Shown: positions 34,645 to 45,049 of the stretch, one piece after another
How positions within the stretch are numbered: the first letter of the stretch is position 1
How the letters are laid out: each line of letters begins with the position of its first letter
The notes under the pieces: generated by a model
What the model was told of the DNA's origin: nothing
Databases searched by the model: none
Seen by the model: the letters and a program-made list of their open reading frames with translations, nothing else
Assembly (NCBI GenBank): GCA_964019695.1
Contig: OZ026515.1
Location: 76,313,144-76,377,143, forward strand
DNA length: 64,000 nt
Direction: 5' to 3'
Source of the DNA: Loripinus fragilis
Taxonomy: Eukaryota > Mollusca > Bivalvia > Lucinida > Lucinidae
Translations under genes and position numbers: made by a program

Positions 34645-34959
34645 TTACGTTTTGACCTGACACAACTTACCTGCAAGAAAAGGTTTGACTGCAGTAATGC
34701 AATCGTAATTCTGCAACATCCCCAGGCACAACTTACCTGCCAGTAAAGATTTGACTGCAGTAATGCAATCGTGAGTCTGCAACATCTCCAGGCACAACTT
34801 ACCTGCCAGTAAAGATTTGACTGCAGTAATGCAATCCTGAGTCTGCAACATCCCCAGGCACGTCATACAGTCAAATTGTGGTGGCAGTTTTTTTCTGTAG
34901 GACGCGATCTTATAATAACCTTCATCGCATAACACTAAGGCGAGAATGACAGGAAACAT
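34645..34959 (-). CDS. Unidentified 104-codon frame with three 22-residue repeats
   Basis: Minus-strand frame starting MFPVILALVLCDEG, a short hydrophobic start, followed by three copies of a 66-bp repeat, each reading about DCITAVKSLLAGKLCLGML. The 66-bp unit is a multiple of three, so the frame stays open through it. Each unit also contains CAGGTAAGT (a perfect donor; the third copy has a variant) and TTGCAG before the repeat. A 30-bp part of the upstream segment is repeated near 45000-45030, so the region is at least partly repeat-derived. Function unknown; it could equally be a noncoding tandem repeat. Confidence 0.25.
   Translation of the reverse strand: MFPVILALVLCDEGYYKIASYRKKLPPQFDCMTCLGMLQTQDCITAVKSLLAGKLCLEMLQTHDCITAVKSLLAGKLCLGMLQNYDCITAVKPFLAGKLCQVKT
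34661..34858. repeat. 66-bp tandem repeat, 3 units
   Basis: Units at about 34661, 34727 and 34793, containing CACAACTTACCTGCCAGTAA and GACTGCAGTAATGCAATCG. Units two and three are almost identical; unit one differs at several positions. Confidence 0.92.
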
Positions 34960-36547
34960 GCATGATGTTTGCCTATTGCTGATCTTTTCAAAATATTTCC
35001 TTTTAAATGTATGCTGTATATTTATGCACTGACATAAGGCAGCAAAACAATATAAAATATCAAGATAAATGAAATTTCAGACGCATAAATGTCGTTTGGA
35101 AGGGTGGATTTACCCCACCCCACTAATATATACATATATATATATATATCCAAATTCGATAAAAAATGCACCCTTCCCTATTTCTTAATCCATCAAATAA
35201 AATATCATTTTCTTCATCATATTTTAACTTTATCAAATATATTACTATTTAATGCAGTGCTTTAATTAGACCATGGGCTGCCAGAAAACCTCCACAAAGG
35301 TAGATTTGTAGACTATAGTATTCTAAAGCCACAATATAATAGACACAAAATAAAGAATGCTAGCTCTTAAGCGGTTGGGGCGTTACCCTGCAATAGCAAA
35401 AGCCATTACAATACCCTAAAATAACTGGAATACCTATAGTATTAGTATCAAAGTATTGCTTATTCTAACATATCAATATTATATTTAAATTGAAAGCAGA
35501 TGAATAGAAATATGATTTAAACTAAATTAGGCACCTGCTATTGCTGTTATATACGTTACTTTCCTTTAAATACAATGATATAATGAAATAGCAGTACTAT
35601 ACGAGTCAATACTACTAATGGAGGTAAATTACTTTTATTGTAGTGCACATTAATGAGAAAATGATGAATATTGTCTTACTGAACACAACAAACAACTCAG
35701 ATTAAACTCCAACAAAGCATGGCTGATTAAACGGAAGAAACTTGAACTTAAATATCATAAAACACAAATTCAGGTCAGAGTGATTTATCAAATATAAAAA
35801 CAACATATTAGAAGCTACTTATTTTGATGATCAGATTATGTTACGTAAATGCTTATATGATGTATTTATCTCTCTGAAACGCATATGTATGCTTTTCATA
35901 TAAGGAATTATATATACACAACATTTCACAATGACTACAGCTCAATTTATATAGATAAAACTTTGATATTAAACAATTGCATTTGCTTAGTAAGATTTAT
36001 CGCCATTGTGTCAGCCCTAAAATACATATAATTATAGCATATCAGCCATTGACTACAACAATTAAATTGATAACATAGGGGCACAAAATCTAACTCGTGA
36101 CTCCTAAAATTATCTTTGCAATTCAAACATATGTTTAAATTGAAAAATGAAACATTAAAGCAGACGTTAATTCTTGTCATATAAAAATAGAAGCAGATTT
36201 TTAATCGTAACGGTTTCTGTCCTACATATGGTACATTTCATGTCTATCCCTATGGTTATCATCGCTTTTTATCGGAAGCATATCCGATTGCTGAAGAAAG
36301 AATAAATTTATGTAAGTCACATATACAACAAGGTATTAAGGAGATAATAACTGTTAGCATATACTTTGTCTGGTTCTACAATGTTGTAAAACATTGAAAC
36401 AGGACAGCATTTGTTCTAAAGGTTCATCCATAGACATACATTTGATAGATCTAGACTTATCATTTGAAAAAAATCACTTGCATTGAAAGTATTATATTGT
36501 AGCCAGTGCAAAATATATGGACTCCAATAACTTATTGGTGATTTTGC
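34960..36547. other. AT-rich stretch, nothing recognised
   Basis: About 1.6 kb. A short TA-rich run near 35125-35150. No conserved exon, repeat family or RNA gene seen on either strand. Confidence 0.5.
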
Positions 36548-37269
36548 TTAAGGTAGTACAGGACTCATCAGCATATGTCCAAAAAGTTACCATCTTTTGA
36601 TATGTTAAAAAATAGCTCAAAACTCATCTATTTTGACAAAAATAACAGGACCTTACCGTGCTTTTTAAAAAGTTATTAAACTTTGAAAATCGTAAAATAT
36701 GAGTTTTTCCAAATATCAATTTCTCATAAATTAAAAAAAAATGAAAGTGAGAAATGCCATATTTTTCCTGGGAATACGCTACATGCTATTTACTAATAAA
36801 AGAACACAAAAAACAGCGGAAAAAAGGCACGTAGCTTATTTTTTAAGCTAAAATCTATTTTGTAAAAAAACATTAAGGCCAAAAAATCGTTTAAATCTTG
36901 AATAAAAAATGTCACACAATGTAACTAAAGAAACAAAAAACTTATTATTTTGAAGGAAATTTTGCATAGAAACTTATAATTAATTAAAAAGCATATGTCA
37001 CCGTGCTCGTTTTTCTTTTTTTTTTGTGCTATTTTCGTTTTTTACCTCTGAAATAAAAACAGGCATGGAGTGCCATACCTGCTTCATTGTTTAATTTAGG
37101 TCCGTGTGCGTAGACAGTGTATTGTTTGAGTTGATGTTTTATTTAGGTCCGTGTGCGAAAAGCCAATTATTTGTCTACTCCTCATTTGGCACGTTCTAGG
37201 ACCCCTTAAGGTCTTTATAAGTGCGTTCGTGCGAGCGCGCTTGTGTGTGTGCCAAAATGAGGGTGAGTG

Positions 37270-37271
<2 letters not shown>

Positions 37272-37347
<76 letters not shown>

Positions 37348-37349
37348 AG
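37272..37349. repeat. (GA)n microsatellite with G tract
   Basis: About 65 bp of GA dinucleotides followed by 11-13 G. Frames reading ERERER/SLSLSL across it are artefacts. Confidence 0.98.
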
Positions 37350-38029
37350 GGGGCAATTCACGTGCTGTTGATTCATAGCATTTTTGTTGTTGCTTTTATT
37401 CTTTTCTTTTTTACTTTACTTTATGGACAGTATACGTATTCTGGATTCGTTACAAAATTGACGTCGTATAGAAGTGTCGTCAGGATGACGCAAGTCTTTG
37501 ATCTGGAAAAATGTTTTATTTCGAAAACGTTGTCACAAGTTTTCAAGCGTTGTCCCAAGTTTTCAAGCAAGTAATGACCTTATTATGCAATAATGGTTTT
37601 CTGATACACTAATATCTGCTAGACCCCTCAAGGGGAGTCATAACCCTCGCCTTTCTGGTTTGGGTTTCAACACTACCCTGGTGTTCTAGCAGGTGGTAAA
37701 TCATAGAAAATCACGTTTGATCCCAATATTGAAGTTATTAAACGAGCTGTAAAAAGAAATGAACTGCGAGGCTTGCCAAGAATTTTGTCACTTATTCGTG
37801 ACAAGCTTAATAAATTTAATAATACAGGAGCACGACTGTTAGGTTCTATTTATTGTAAGACCCTAAAACTACTTTTAAATCGCGTTTAGAAATTGCGAGG
37901 AACTATTCTTTGATGTTGCCATATATTTATATACGAGAAACCATTACGGACGTCATTACATACCGTTACCAAAATTTGTAAACCACTATATTTCACTTCC
38001 ATGATAAACACAAACGAACAAACAAATAA

Positions 38030-38105
38030 GTAAACAAACAAACAAGAAATAGGGCTCAAACCAGGGACTACTTGGTCTCAAGTTGAACATTCTACCACTG
38101 CGGCA
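38030..38105 (-). repeat. tRNA-like SINE head
   Basis: The minus strand carries TTGCCGCAGTGGTAGAATG (A-box region) and CCTGGTTTGAGCCC (B box), close to the head of the SINE at 25676. CAAA/CAAG-rich sequence adjoins it. Decayed. Confidence 0.55.
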
Positions 38106-38404
38106 ATGGGTAAAGAAGGGATGATACACACGTTTAGATCTTTTCATAAATGCAATTAATTAATGCTAAGACAAGCATGCATATGTGAACGGCCATATTA
38201 GATTATTCACAGCTCGCATATATATGTATACAAAATAAGCCTCAGTCACAAAAACTCCCCACTGGCTAGCTAAAAAAGCACAAAGGCACGCCCCAGCATT
38301 TGGCGAGCGCTCTCACAGTGTCCAATATGTTGCTATTGGGTTTCATCCAAGCTAAAAAAAAAGGGAGCCCTCCCACCTACGACGTCATATTTACAAAGAT
38401 AATG

Positions 38405-38520
38405 GACTTAAGAAGCACAGTGGCTCAGTTCGTAGAGAGTTAAACTAGGGATCGAAGGATTACTAATTTGTGAATCACAAGAAACATAGTGCTGTGTCAT
38501 GGGTCAAGACACTTTATCAG
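38405..38520 (+). repeat. tRNA-SINE-like fragment
   Basis: GTGGCTCAGTTCGTAGAGAG resembles an A box; downstream GTGTCATGGGTCAAGACACT resembles the GTCCTTGAGCAAAACAC body segment of the SINE at 25676. The B box is degraded. Confidence 0.45.
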
Positions 38521-38776
38521 CGAATAGTACATACATTGAATACGCATGAATATTAACTTTTCTGACCAGAATTGCCTTACCGGGTATTAATAGACTTTTC
38601 CCTCTCTGTAAAAGGCGGTAGCTTTAATATTCATATCTGGGCGTTGCTCGGCTATTTCATCTAATCAGGTTCTATCTATAATTTGGTGAAGAATCAGTAA
38701 GTTGCTTGGGCCGCGCAAACGTGCGTGCATTTCATGAAAATCCTAACCATATACACACTGAACTCACATTTATTAA

Positions 38777-38963
38777 CCCTAACGTGCATAATCACAAAAT
38801 GTATGTTTTTGTCGTCCACTAAAATATGTTAAGCCTCAAAGACAAACAGTACGGACCAAGATCAGACTGTAGGAGCAGTCTGATCTGGGTCCACAATGTT
38901 TGCCTCTATGCTTATGTTAAATAGACATTTTCAGATGCAGTTATTTTGTTGGCGTTTTAAGGA
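38777..38963. mobile_element. TTAA MITE, diverged copy 2
   Basis: Preceded by TTAA (38773-38776), followed by CTAA. Ends CCCTAACGTGC and TTGGCGTTTTAAGGA; centre GATCAGACTGTAGGAGCAGT with its inverted partner. Matches the element at 5564-5801. Confidence 0.65.
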
Positions 38964-39773
38964 CTAAATACTGTGTTTTGCGTCTATACTCAGATAATGG
39001 CGCAAGATGACACAGTTACTTTTCCTAATTACGCATTCATGAGGTGCCGCCTTTACAGTAAGCCAAAAGTCAAAGAATATAACTCAGAACGCATTGAGGG
39101 GTGAAACTGGACCAGACGGTCAAATATATTTGGTCATACAGATGTGTTGATAAATGATTTTTTTTTGAACGCCAATACTTTTACGTTTTAAGACAATAAA
39201 TAAAGATAACTCTTACTATTTTTTAAACACTCAGATATCTTTTGACATGGGTCCCGTACCACCTTAACATTATTTCTATCAATTAGACTTAGTCTACGCA
39301 TGACATTTTGTTCATTTAAAATCATTTTGATATTTAGCATATCAAATGAGAACACAATCATTGATACAAGAATTACATCCTATAAATCCTTTGCACATTT
39401 CAGATCAAACTAATTATTATATAACCTATAAATATACATCTTTTGATTGGCCCAGATGCCTATCCACTCGAGTCCATAAAACTACAGTAGTACCACGACC
39501 TCTAAGATATGACCCTCGATTCACTCAATGCATTTACTGTTACAGTCGCGCTTCAAAGCGTTTTGTGGTAGTATACATATCACATGGGCTGCTGGTTTTT
39601 CCCATTCAATATTAGTTGCTAAAAATAGACTTCATAGAAACTTTCCATAACAGGTGTACTTTCAGCATGAAACTTGCATGATTTGCTGTAAATACAATTC
39701 AGTGAGTGACAGCAGCATGAAATTCACAAGATTTGGTGTTTCATCATATACATGCTGTTGAATGAATATATTG

Positions 39774-40687
39774 TTCATTCACGATATCTTGGCTCAAAGA
39801 AACCGTTAGGTGGATTTTACCATTACATCAATATAGGTAGCTTCTTCTTAATGCTTTTAGATAAACATGGTATTAAGCGTGATGTATTTTTCTATCAATC
39901 TGTGTGGTGTAGAGGATAGCGTGGAGAATTAACAATCATATTTGATTTCATGTTTTGCGGTTATGGTGTTCGAGTCCTATGGAATCCTTTCTTTTTTGTT
40001 TTGTCACTCATATCTCGATCTCTCTCATTATTTTCATGCTCAATTATGCTTTCACTCACATTTTATTTTCACTGCGCAAACGTCTCTTGGTTGTTGAATG
40101 TCTTTAGGCAGGCTTTTCGATCGCAATCCAGTCCAATTGCTGTCATGGACCCTATATAGGATCCGTGTTACTGCACATGTTATTTTAAAAGTACACAGAG
40201 AAGATGCCGTGAATGATGTACTATTTGCACCATTATCAAATTATAGAGAGGGAGCCAGCAAGCTGACCGGCATATCAAACAAAATAATATCGTGCATCAA
40301 AGCTGACTCAGAGAATGCAGTTCTCGTGCCTCGGAAGCCATGAAGTGACAGGATGGAGCTTAGCGAGCTTGACAAGTGTGAAATACATGTATGTATAAAT
40401 TGTTAAATCATACACAACAAACAAGACAACAAACTATATACAATAAAAAAATCTATGGTTTTGGGTTTCGAACCACTATCTCTTCATTACTATTCAAAAA
40501 AGATATAATCAACGTGTATGTGCGCCCTTCCGACTGAGCCACGAAGCCGTTTAAAATTCCATTGTGATATAAACTGTTTTGTTATCATTATACCGTTAAT
40601 ATGCATCAAATCCCATATTCCCTTACTTGATGTAATAGTAAAATCCACCTAACGGTTTCTTTGAGCCAAGATATCGTGAATGAACAG
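39774..40687. mobile_element. 914-bp inverted-repeat element enclosing two opposed tRNA-like heads
   Basis: About 58-bp, almost perfect inverted ends: GTTCATTCACGATATCTTGG then CTCAAAGAAACCGTTAGGTG at the left, complements at 40631-40687. Inside, a + strand tRNA-like segment (GTGGTGTAGAGGATAGCG ... GGTGTTCGAGTCC, about 39905-39990) and a minus-strand one (GTGGCTCAGTCGG ... GTGGTTCGAAACCC, about 40455-40555) face each other. No transposase seen. Confidence 0.7.
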
Positions 40688-40691
40688 TAGT

Positions 40692-40775
40692 TTTGTCTGT
40701 TTGTTTGTTTTGATTCTTTACGTCCCATCAACAATCTTTCAGTTATAAAGGGACAGGTCTTCCTGGGTTGAAATA
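40692..40775 (-). mobile_element. SINE copy, 3' part, split by a DNA element
   Basis: Reverse complement of the SINE tail: TTGATTCTTTACGTCCCATC, AACAATCTTTCAGTTATAAA, CAGGTCTTCCTGGGTTGAA. It continues after the insertion as ATAAGCTAGGATTAATGTGT at 41698-41718. Confidence 0.82.
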
Positions 40776-41691
40776 TACTTAAAGCCAAAAGTAACTTTAC
40801 ACTTTGAACTATCGAATATATCTTTACTGTTTTTGAGTTTAACCAAATTAAATATTGCAATGAGTTGCTGGTTCCCGCCCTGACCTAATTCACGAAAAAC
40901 AACTTAGGTAGATTAATCTTCTTTCGAGTTATCTGTGCTTTCATTAAAAGCACAAAATCAGCATTTCCTAACAAAATCCAAAGTAAACCTAGGATTTGAA
41001 CACGTTATTTTAAGGGCCATCAATCGCACATTAAAAATACTGCAAGACATTCTGTCTCTGACGTATAGTTTGTTTTTGGCAGCATTTTAAAGTTGGTTCA
41101 CTTTGAAATTATCTCCCTTTGAATTAAAACAAAAGTAAATTTTAGTCACTGCTAAAATCTTTATCTCATATGGCATTTGGATTTTTTTACCAGCGATTTG
41201 TTGGGACTTCTGCCCTGAGTATGTGACGAGATAATCTGATAAAAATTCCCATTTGTTTGGAAGAAAAGCGGCAAACAATTTCTTATGGGAAATTCCATTG
41301 AAAGCATTGTAAAGTTTACAAAAGGGATATTTACGTAAAAACACAACTCTAATTTGTGTTACTCGAAGGGTGATCCAGGCTGATTTGAACTTTAAACAAC
41401 AATTCAATAGCCGGTCTTTCTGACTGGTTCTTTAAAATTAAAAATTGTCCAATTGCAAAGCTACAGTAACACATCATAAGTGATGCGTTTTGGAAAAGTT
41501 TATTTTGCCCCATTGCTTCTTTCATTAGGGCATTGTGGTTGCATTTATAAGAGCAACAACATGAAATTTAAAAGGTCATATGAATAATTGATTGAACTTT
41601 AATATGAATTAAACACATTTAAAATACCACTCACCAATACCCAGAAAAGGTATATATAATAACAGTGTAAAGTTACTTTTGGTCTTAAGTA
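40776..41691. mobile_element. 916-bp TA-flanked TIR element, copy 2, inserted in a SINE
   Basis: TA at 40774-40775 and 41692-41693. Ends TACTTAAAGCCAAAAGTAAC and the near-complement finishing TTTTGGTCTTAAGTA. Full-length match to 19351-20259. On the minus strand a 106-codon frame (41087-41407; includes PFCKLYNAFNGISH and EFLSDYLVTYSGQ) is open here but broken in copy 1; whether it is a transposase remnant is unknown. Confidence 0.88.
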
Positions 41692-41739
41692 TAGTTATAA
41701 GCTAGGATTAATGTGTATTGAATATAGTAATTAGCAGAA

Positions 41740-41990
41740 CTCTTAAATGAACTAATGAATTCTTCCTTCTGGATTGATGCAATAAACTTGGAATGGTCCA
41801 TTGTATAATTTTAGGGGTCACAAGTTTTAATTTCTAAACAAAATTGCAGTTTTTCCCTGAAGATCATTTTTGTCATAGCAAACAGTGTAGACCCTGATAA
41901 AATGCCACATTATGTGGCATTTAATCTGGATCTTCTCTGTCTGCAGTTGTAACTACAAATAAAGTATGCATTTATTCCTCTTGTAACTGA
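41740..41990. repeat. Dispersed repeat shared with 55870-56070
   Basis: TTCTTCCTTCTGGATTGATG, GCAAACAGTGTAGACCCTGA and GAAATGCC-type hairpin AAATGCCACATTATGTGGCATTT region correspond to TTCTTCCTTCTGGTTTATAC and CAAACAGTGTAGACCTTGAT at 55.9 kb. GCAAACAGTGT also occurs in the TTAA MITE at 5564, so these may be related MITEs. Confidence 0.55.
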
Positions 41991-42120
41991 ATGAAATCAG
42001 TTAGTCATCGTGTAAAAAAAGAAATTCAAGACTGTCCAAGACATAGTCCATAGACAAGATTTTGTTGTTGTTGTTGCTTTTTTGTTTAGAGAAATTATAT
42101 AATAAAACAATTGTTGACTA

Positions 42121-42235
42121 TTGAGGCATTGGACATGATATGATATCGACCTGAGAATACCAATATTGACCTCGGCTCCAATTCGGTCAATATTGGTACT
42201 CTCAGGTCGATATCACATCATGTCCAATGCCTCAA
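42121..42235. repeat. Long near-perfect palindrome
   Basis: TTGAGGCATTGGACATGAT, then ATATCGACCTGAGA and CCAATATTGACC, pair with the corresponding complements ending ATGTCCAATGCCTCAA around TCGGCTCCAATTC. Arms about 50 nt with two or three mismatches. Flanked on the right by CAATAATTGTATAAT. Confidence 0.92.
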
Positions 42236-42282
42236 TTATCAATAATTGTATAATAGATCATAAATAGTAACGCAAATATTAA

Positions 42283-42650
42283 AGCTGCATAGTCTGTAAC
42301 TTTTGATCTTCTAATTTTAAAAATAATGTTTTTATTTTTCAAGAACACAGTAAAAATACTCAAATTCAGGTATATATTTTACCATTTCCGTAAATCTTAA
42401 CAAGATATCACTATCAAAACAACTGCATTTATGTTAAAATTCAACGGTCTAGAATTATTTGAGGGACGCAAATAATAACAAACAAGAGAAAAAAAACACC
42501 TATTTGATAAGATAACTCACTTTTCCATGCAGTTTTCAGCTGTACTGAACAATTTTATTGTGAAAACATAGCTTTATTCTACTTTTACAAATTATTTAAA
42601 AAGAAAATAAAAATTTTCGAAAAATGTTCATAGTTACAGAGTATGCAGCT
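42283..42650. mobile_element. 368-bp TTAA-flanked MITE, copy 2
   Basis: TTAA at 42279-42282 and 42651-42654. Ends AGCTGCATAGTCTGTAAC and GTTACAGAGTATGCAGCT. Inverted relative to 24822-25188 and one bp longer. Confidence 0.88.
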
Positions 42651-42959
42651 TTAAATCAAATGAGTAAGCACGTTTGAATTTGGTACTTATCGCAGTGTCA
42701 GGCGAGCCTTCGAAAATGCGTAGGTAGAGATTAAACGATGCATTTTTCCATGTGCAATACCAAAATCTCATGTGCTGGATCAAATCTTCATTTGAGCATT
42801 TATGAATTACATTTAATAGTGCGACAATTATTAATGGCTGCTGAAATTTATACTTTCGCTACTGTCAAAGAATTTTTGGTCTTCAATAATTGTATATTAT
42901 ATCATACACATATAACACAGATTACGAGAGAGACACTGCTGTAAACCTCTGAGATTTTT

Positions 42960-43680
42960 TAAAGATAACCTTTACATGTGAAAGAAATAAGATTTACTCT
43001 AGAGATGATTGAATAATGGAAGCATGACAAATAAGATAAGCAAAGATACTTTTATTAAGTTTATGAACACTTTCTAAACATTGCATGTAAGTCTATCATT
43101 AGTTATAATGATGCTACTGAGTAGAGTACACTTTTAATGCTTATGTTTGTTAGGATTCCATTTACGAGATTCCTGTAATAATAAGCATGTATCACATTCT
43201 GTTTAGTGGAAATTAGCATCAGCTATATAAGCAGTTATTGCTAAACTAAGTAAGATCTCATGGCTGCACTTTTTAATGTTACTTTTCCATCCAACATTCT
43301 AAAAGAACATTGTAAAATGTATTTTTCATTAACTACTTGATTGCCACAATGTCTAATTCGGCCTCGCATAATTTTGACTGATAAGGTCTTATAAGTTTAA
43401 ATTGGTTTTATACGTAACAATTGACATGTTAGTTATGATCATATGATATAAGATCATTGCCGTTAAGTAAAACCCACCATTATAATTGATTTTCTCCATT
43501 TTCTAGGAAATGTTCTCTTCTAAAGAAAACATCTTTTAAAGTGTTATTAAGTAAGCAAATGATAAGAAGTACGAAGTTGGTGTGATAAACAGTTTCATTA
43601 GTTAACCAATGAAAGAAATGCTGAAAATAAACTAAAGTCAGTTTAAAAGCTAAAAACAAGTTATGTGTAATCAGACAGTC
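42960..43680 (+). repeat. About 700-bp dispersed/duplicated segment, copy 2
   Basis: Collinear with 31440-32220 without the R1 insertion. AT-rich and noncoding. Confidence 0.62.
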
Positions 43681-45040
43681 TTTTTTAAAAAGTAACTGAC
43701 TAAAGACACATAATACTGCATAATATCTGATGTAACATATATCAAATTTTATTCTACCGACTCCTAGATGATGATTCTATCTGGAATGTAAGCAAAGAAA
43801 AATAAGTGTATGCTACCACCTCCCTAAAAACCTTTAGTTATTTTATGTCTTTTACCGTCAATTAACCTAGATATACAAAGAACTAGTCTGTATCATGTTA
43901 CTGACTGTGTGTATAATGTGAACATGAGTAAACTGGGTACACACACAATATTTGTAAATAATAAGGTTTCTTTCAATTAAACTGAGGGTGTGTTTTTTCA
44001 GATACGTATTCAAAAAATCTACATCCACCATATATGAGATTTCTGGCCCCAATTGTCCTTGACAACATTTTGACAAACATAGGACCTAATGATATATTTC
44101 ATATGGTTATATCTGTTACTTCGGTGAAATTGACAGAAAATGGGAAAGCATCCTTCCTCTGGTACTTAGGAGCTATCTTTTTCTTTGTTTTTGAGTTTTA
44201 TTATATTTAAGCTTGGGCAAATTAATATAATATTTTGTGGCTATAAAGCCTTCTAATATTTACTTTTTATGCAAATGTTAGTGCGTATAGATATATTATC
44301 TTGATAAGAACTGATAGTTATTTCAGCACATACTGATATCTTGCTATAAATTTAATACGCAAAAACAATTTTGAAATGAAATTAAATACAATATGACATA
44401 TAATATAAGGTATTAAGCAATGTATAAATTAAGTCTTAAAATTTGTAATTTACGTTACATATTGTCATACAAGCATGGAAATGATTTTGCACCAAAAACG
44501 ATGTTAAGTATAGTTTCTACTATTGTTTATCCATAGAATGCTCCTATATGGGTTTTAAAAGTTTACATACTAACTTTCAAAGTGAAAAGGTTCTTTCCTT
44601 ATTCAACGTTTAATTTAGGGTCACCATATTCAAAAGCTCATACTTCTTAAAGTATTGTGATAGAAACAAGCTGTTTGCATTTTCGAAATAGGCAGTTAAT
44701 AGTAATTTAGAATCTAAAATCTATTTTTAGTAGAAAGATAAACAAATGAAACTATTGAACAAAATTTAAATGACTATAAGGTGTAGTTGATAATGTAACG
44801 TTTAGGACATAAATAGCATGAAGGTGTCTTTTCTGGAAGCAAAACACTTAATTTGATACTTGTATAGGTCCTCAAACGAGCTTTTGGCAGTAAAGAACGA
44901 CTGTAACATCATCTGGATATCATTTCTCATTCAAATGTCGCAATTTTGCTTTAACAGTAAAAAAATGGGGTAGATGTATAAAACGCCTCCTCCTAAAAAA
45001 CTGCTACCACAATTTGACTGTATAGCTACATCTTTGAAGG
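43681..45040. other. AT-rich stretch, nothing recognised
   Basis: About 1.36 kb. Near 45000-45030 a segment with CTGCTACCACAATTTGACTG is shared with 34865-34895 (opposite strand). No gene seen. Confidence 0.5.
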
Positions 45041-45049
45041 AAACATGTA

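Larger units (their letters stand above)
36552..39263. mobile_element. Candidate 2.7-kb TTAA-flanked TIR element
   Basis: TTAA at 36548-36551 and 39264-39267. Imperfect inverted ends GGTAGTACAGGACTCAT and ATGGGTCCCGTACCACC. The span contains (GA)n, tRNA-like pieces and a nested MITE. No transposase frame was found, so it is either a gutted copy or two chance-paired solitary ends. Confidence 0.45.

Noticed and set aside
37096..37378. Open frames rich in Arg-Glu or Ser-Leu
   Set aside because: Produced by the (GA)n tract; no homology or splice context.
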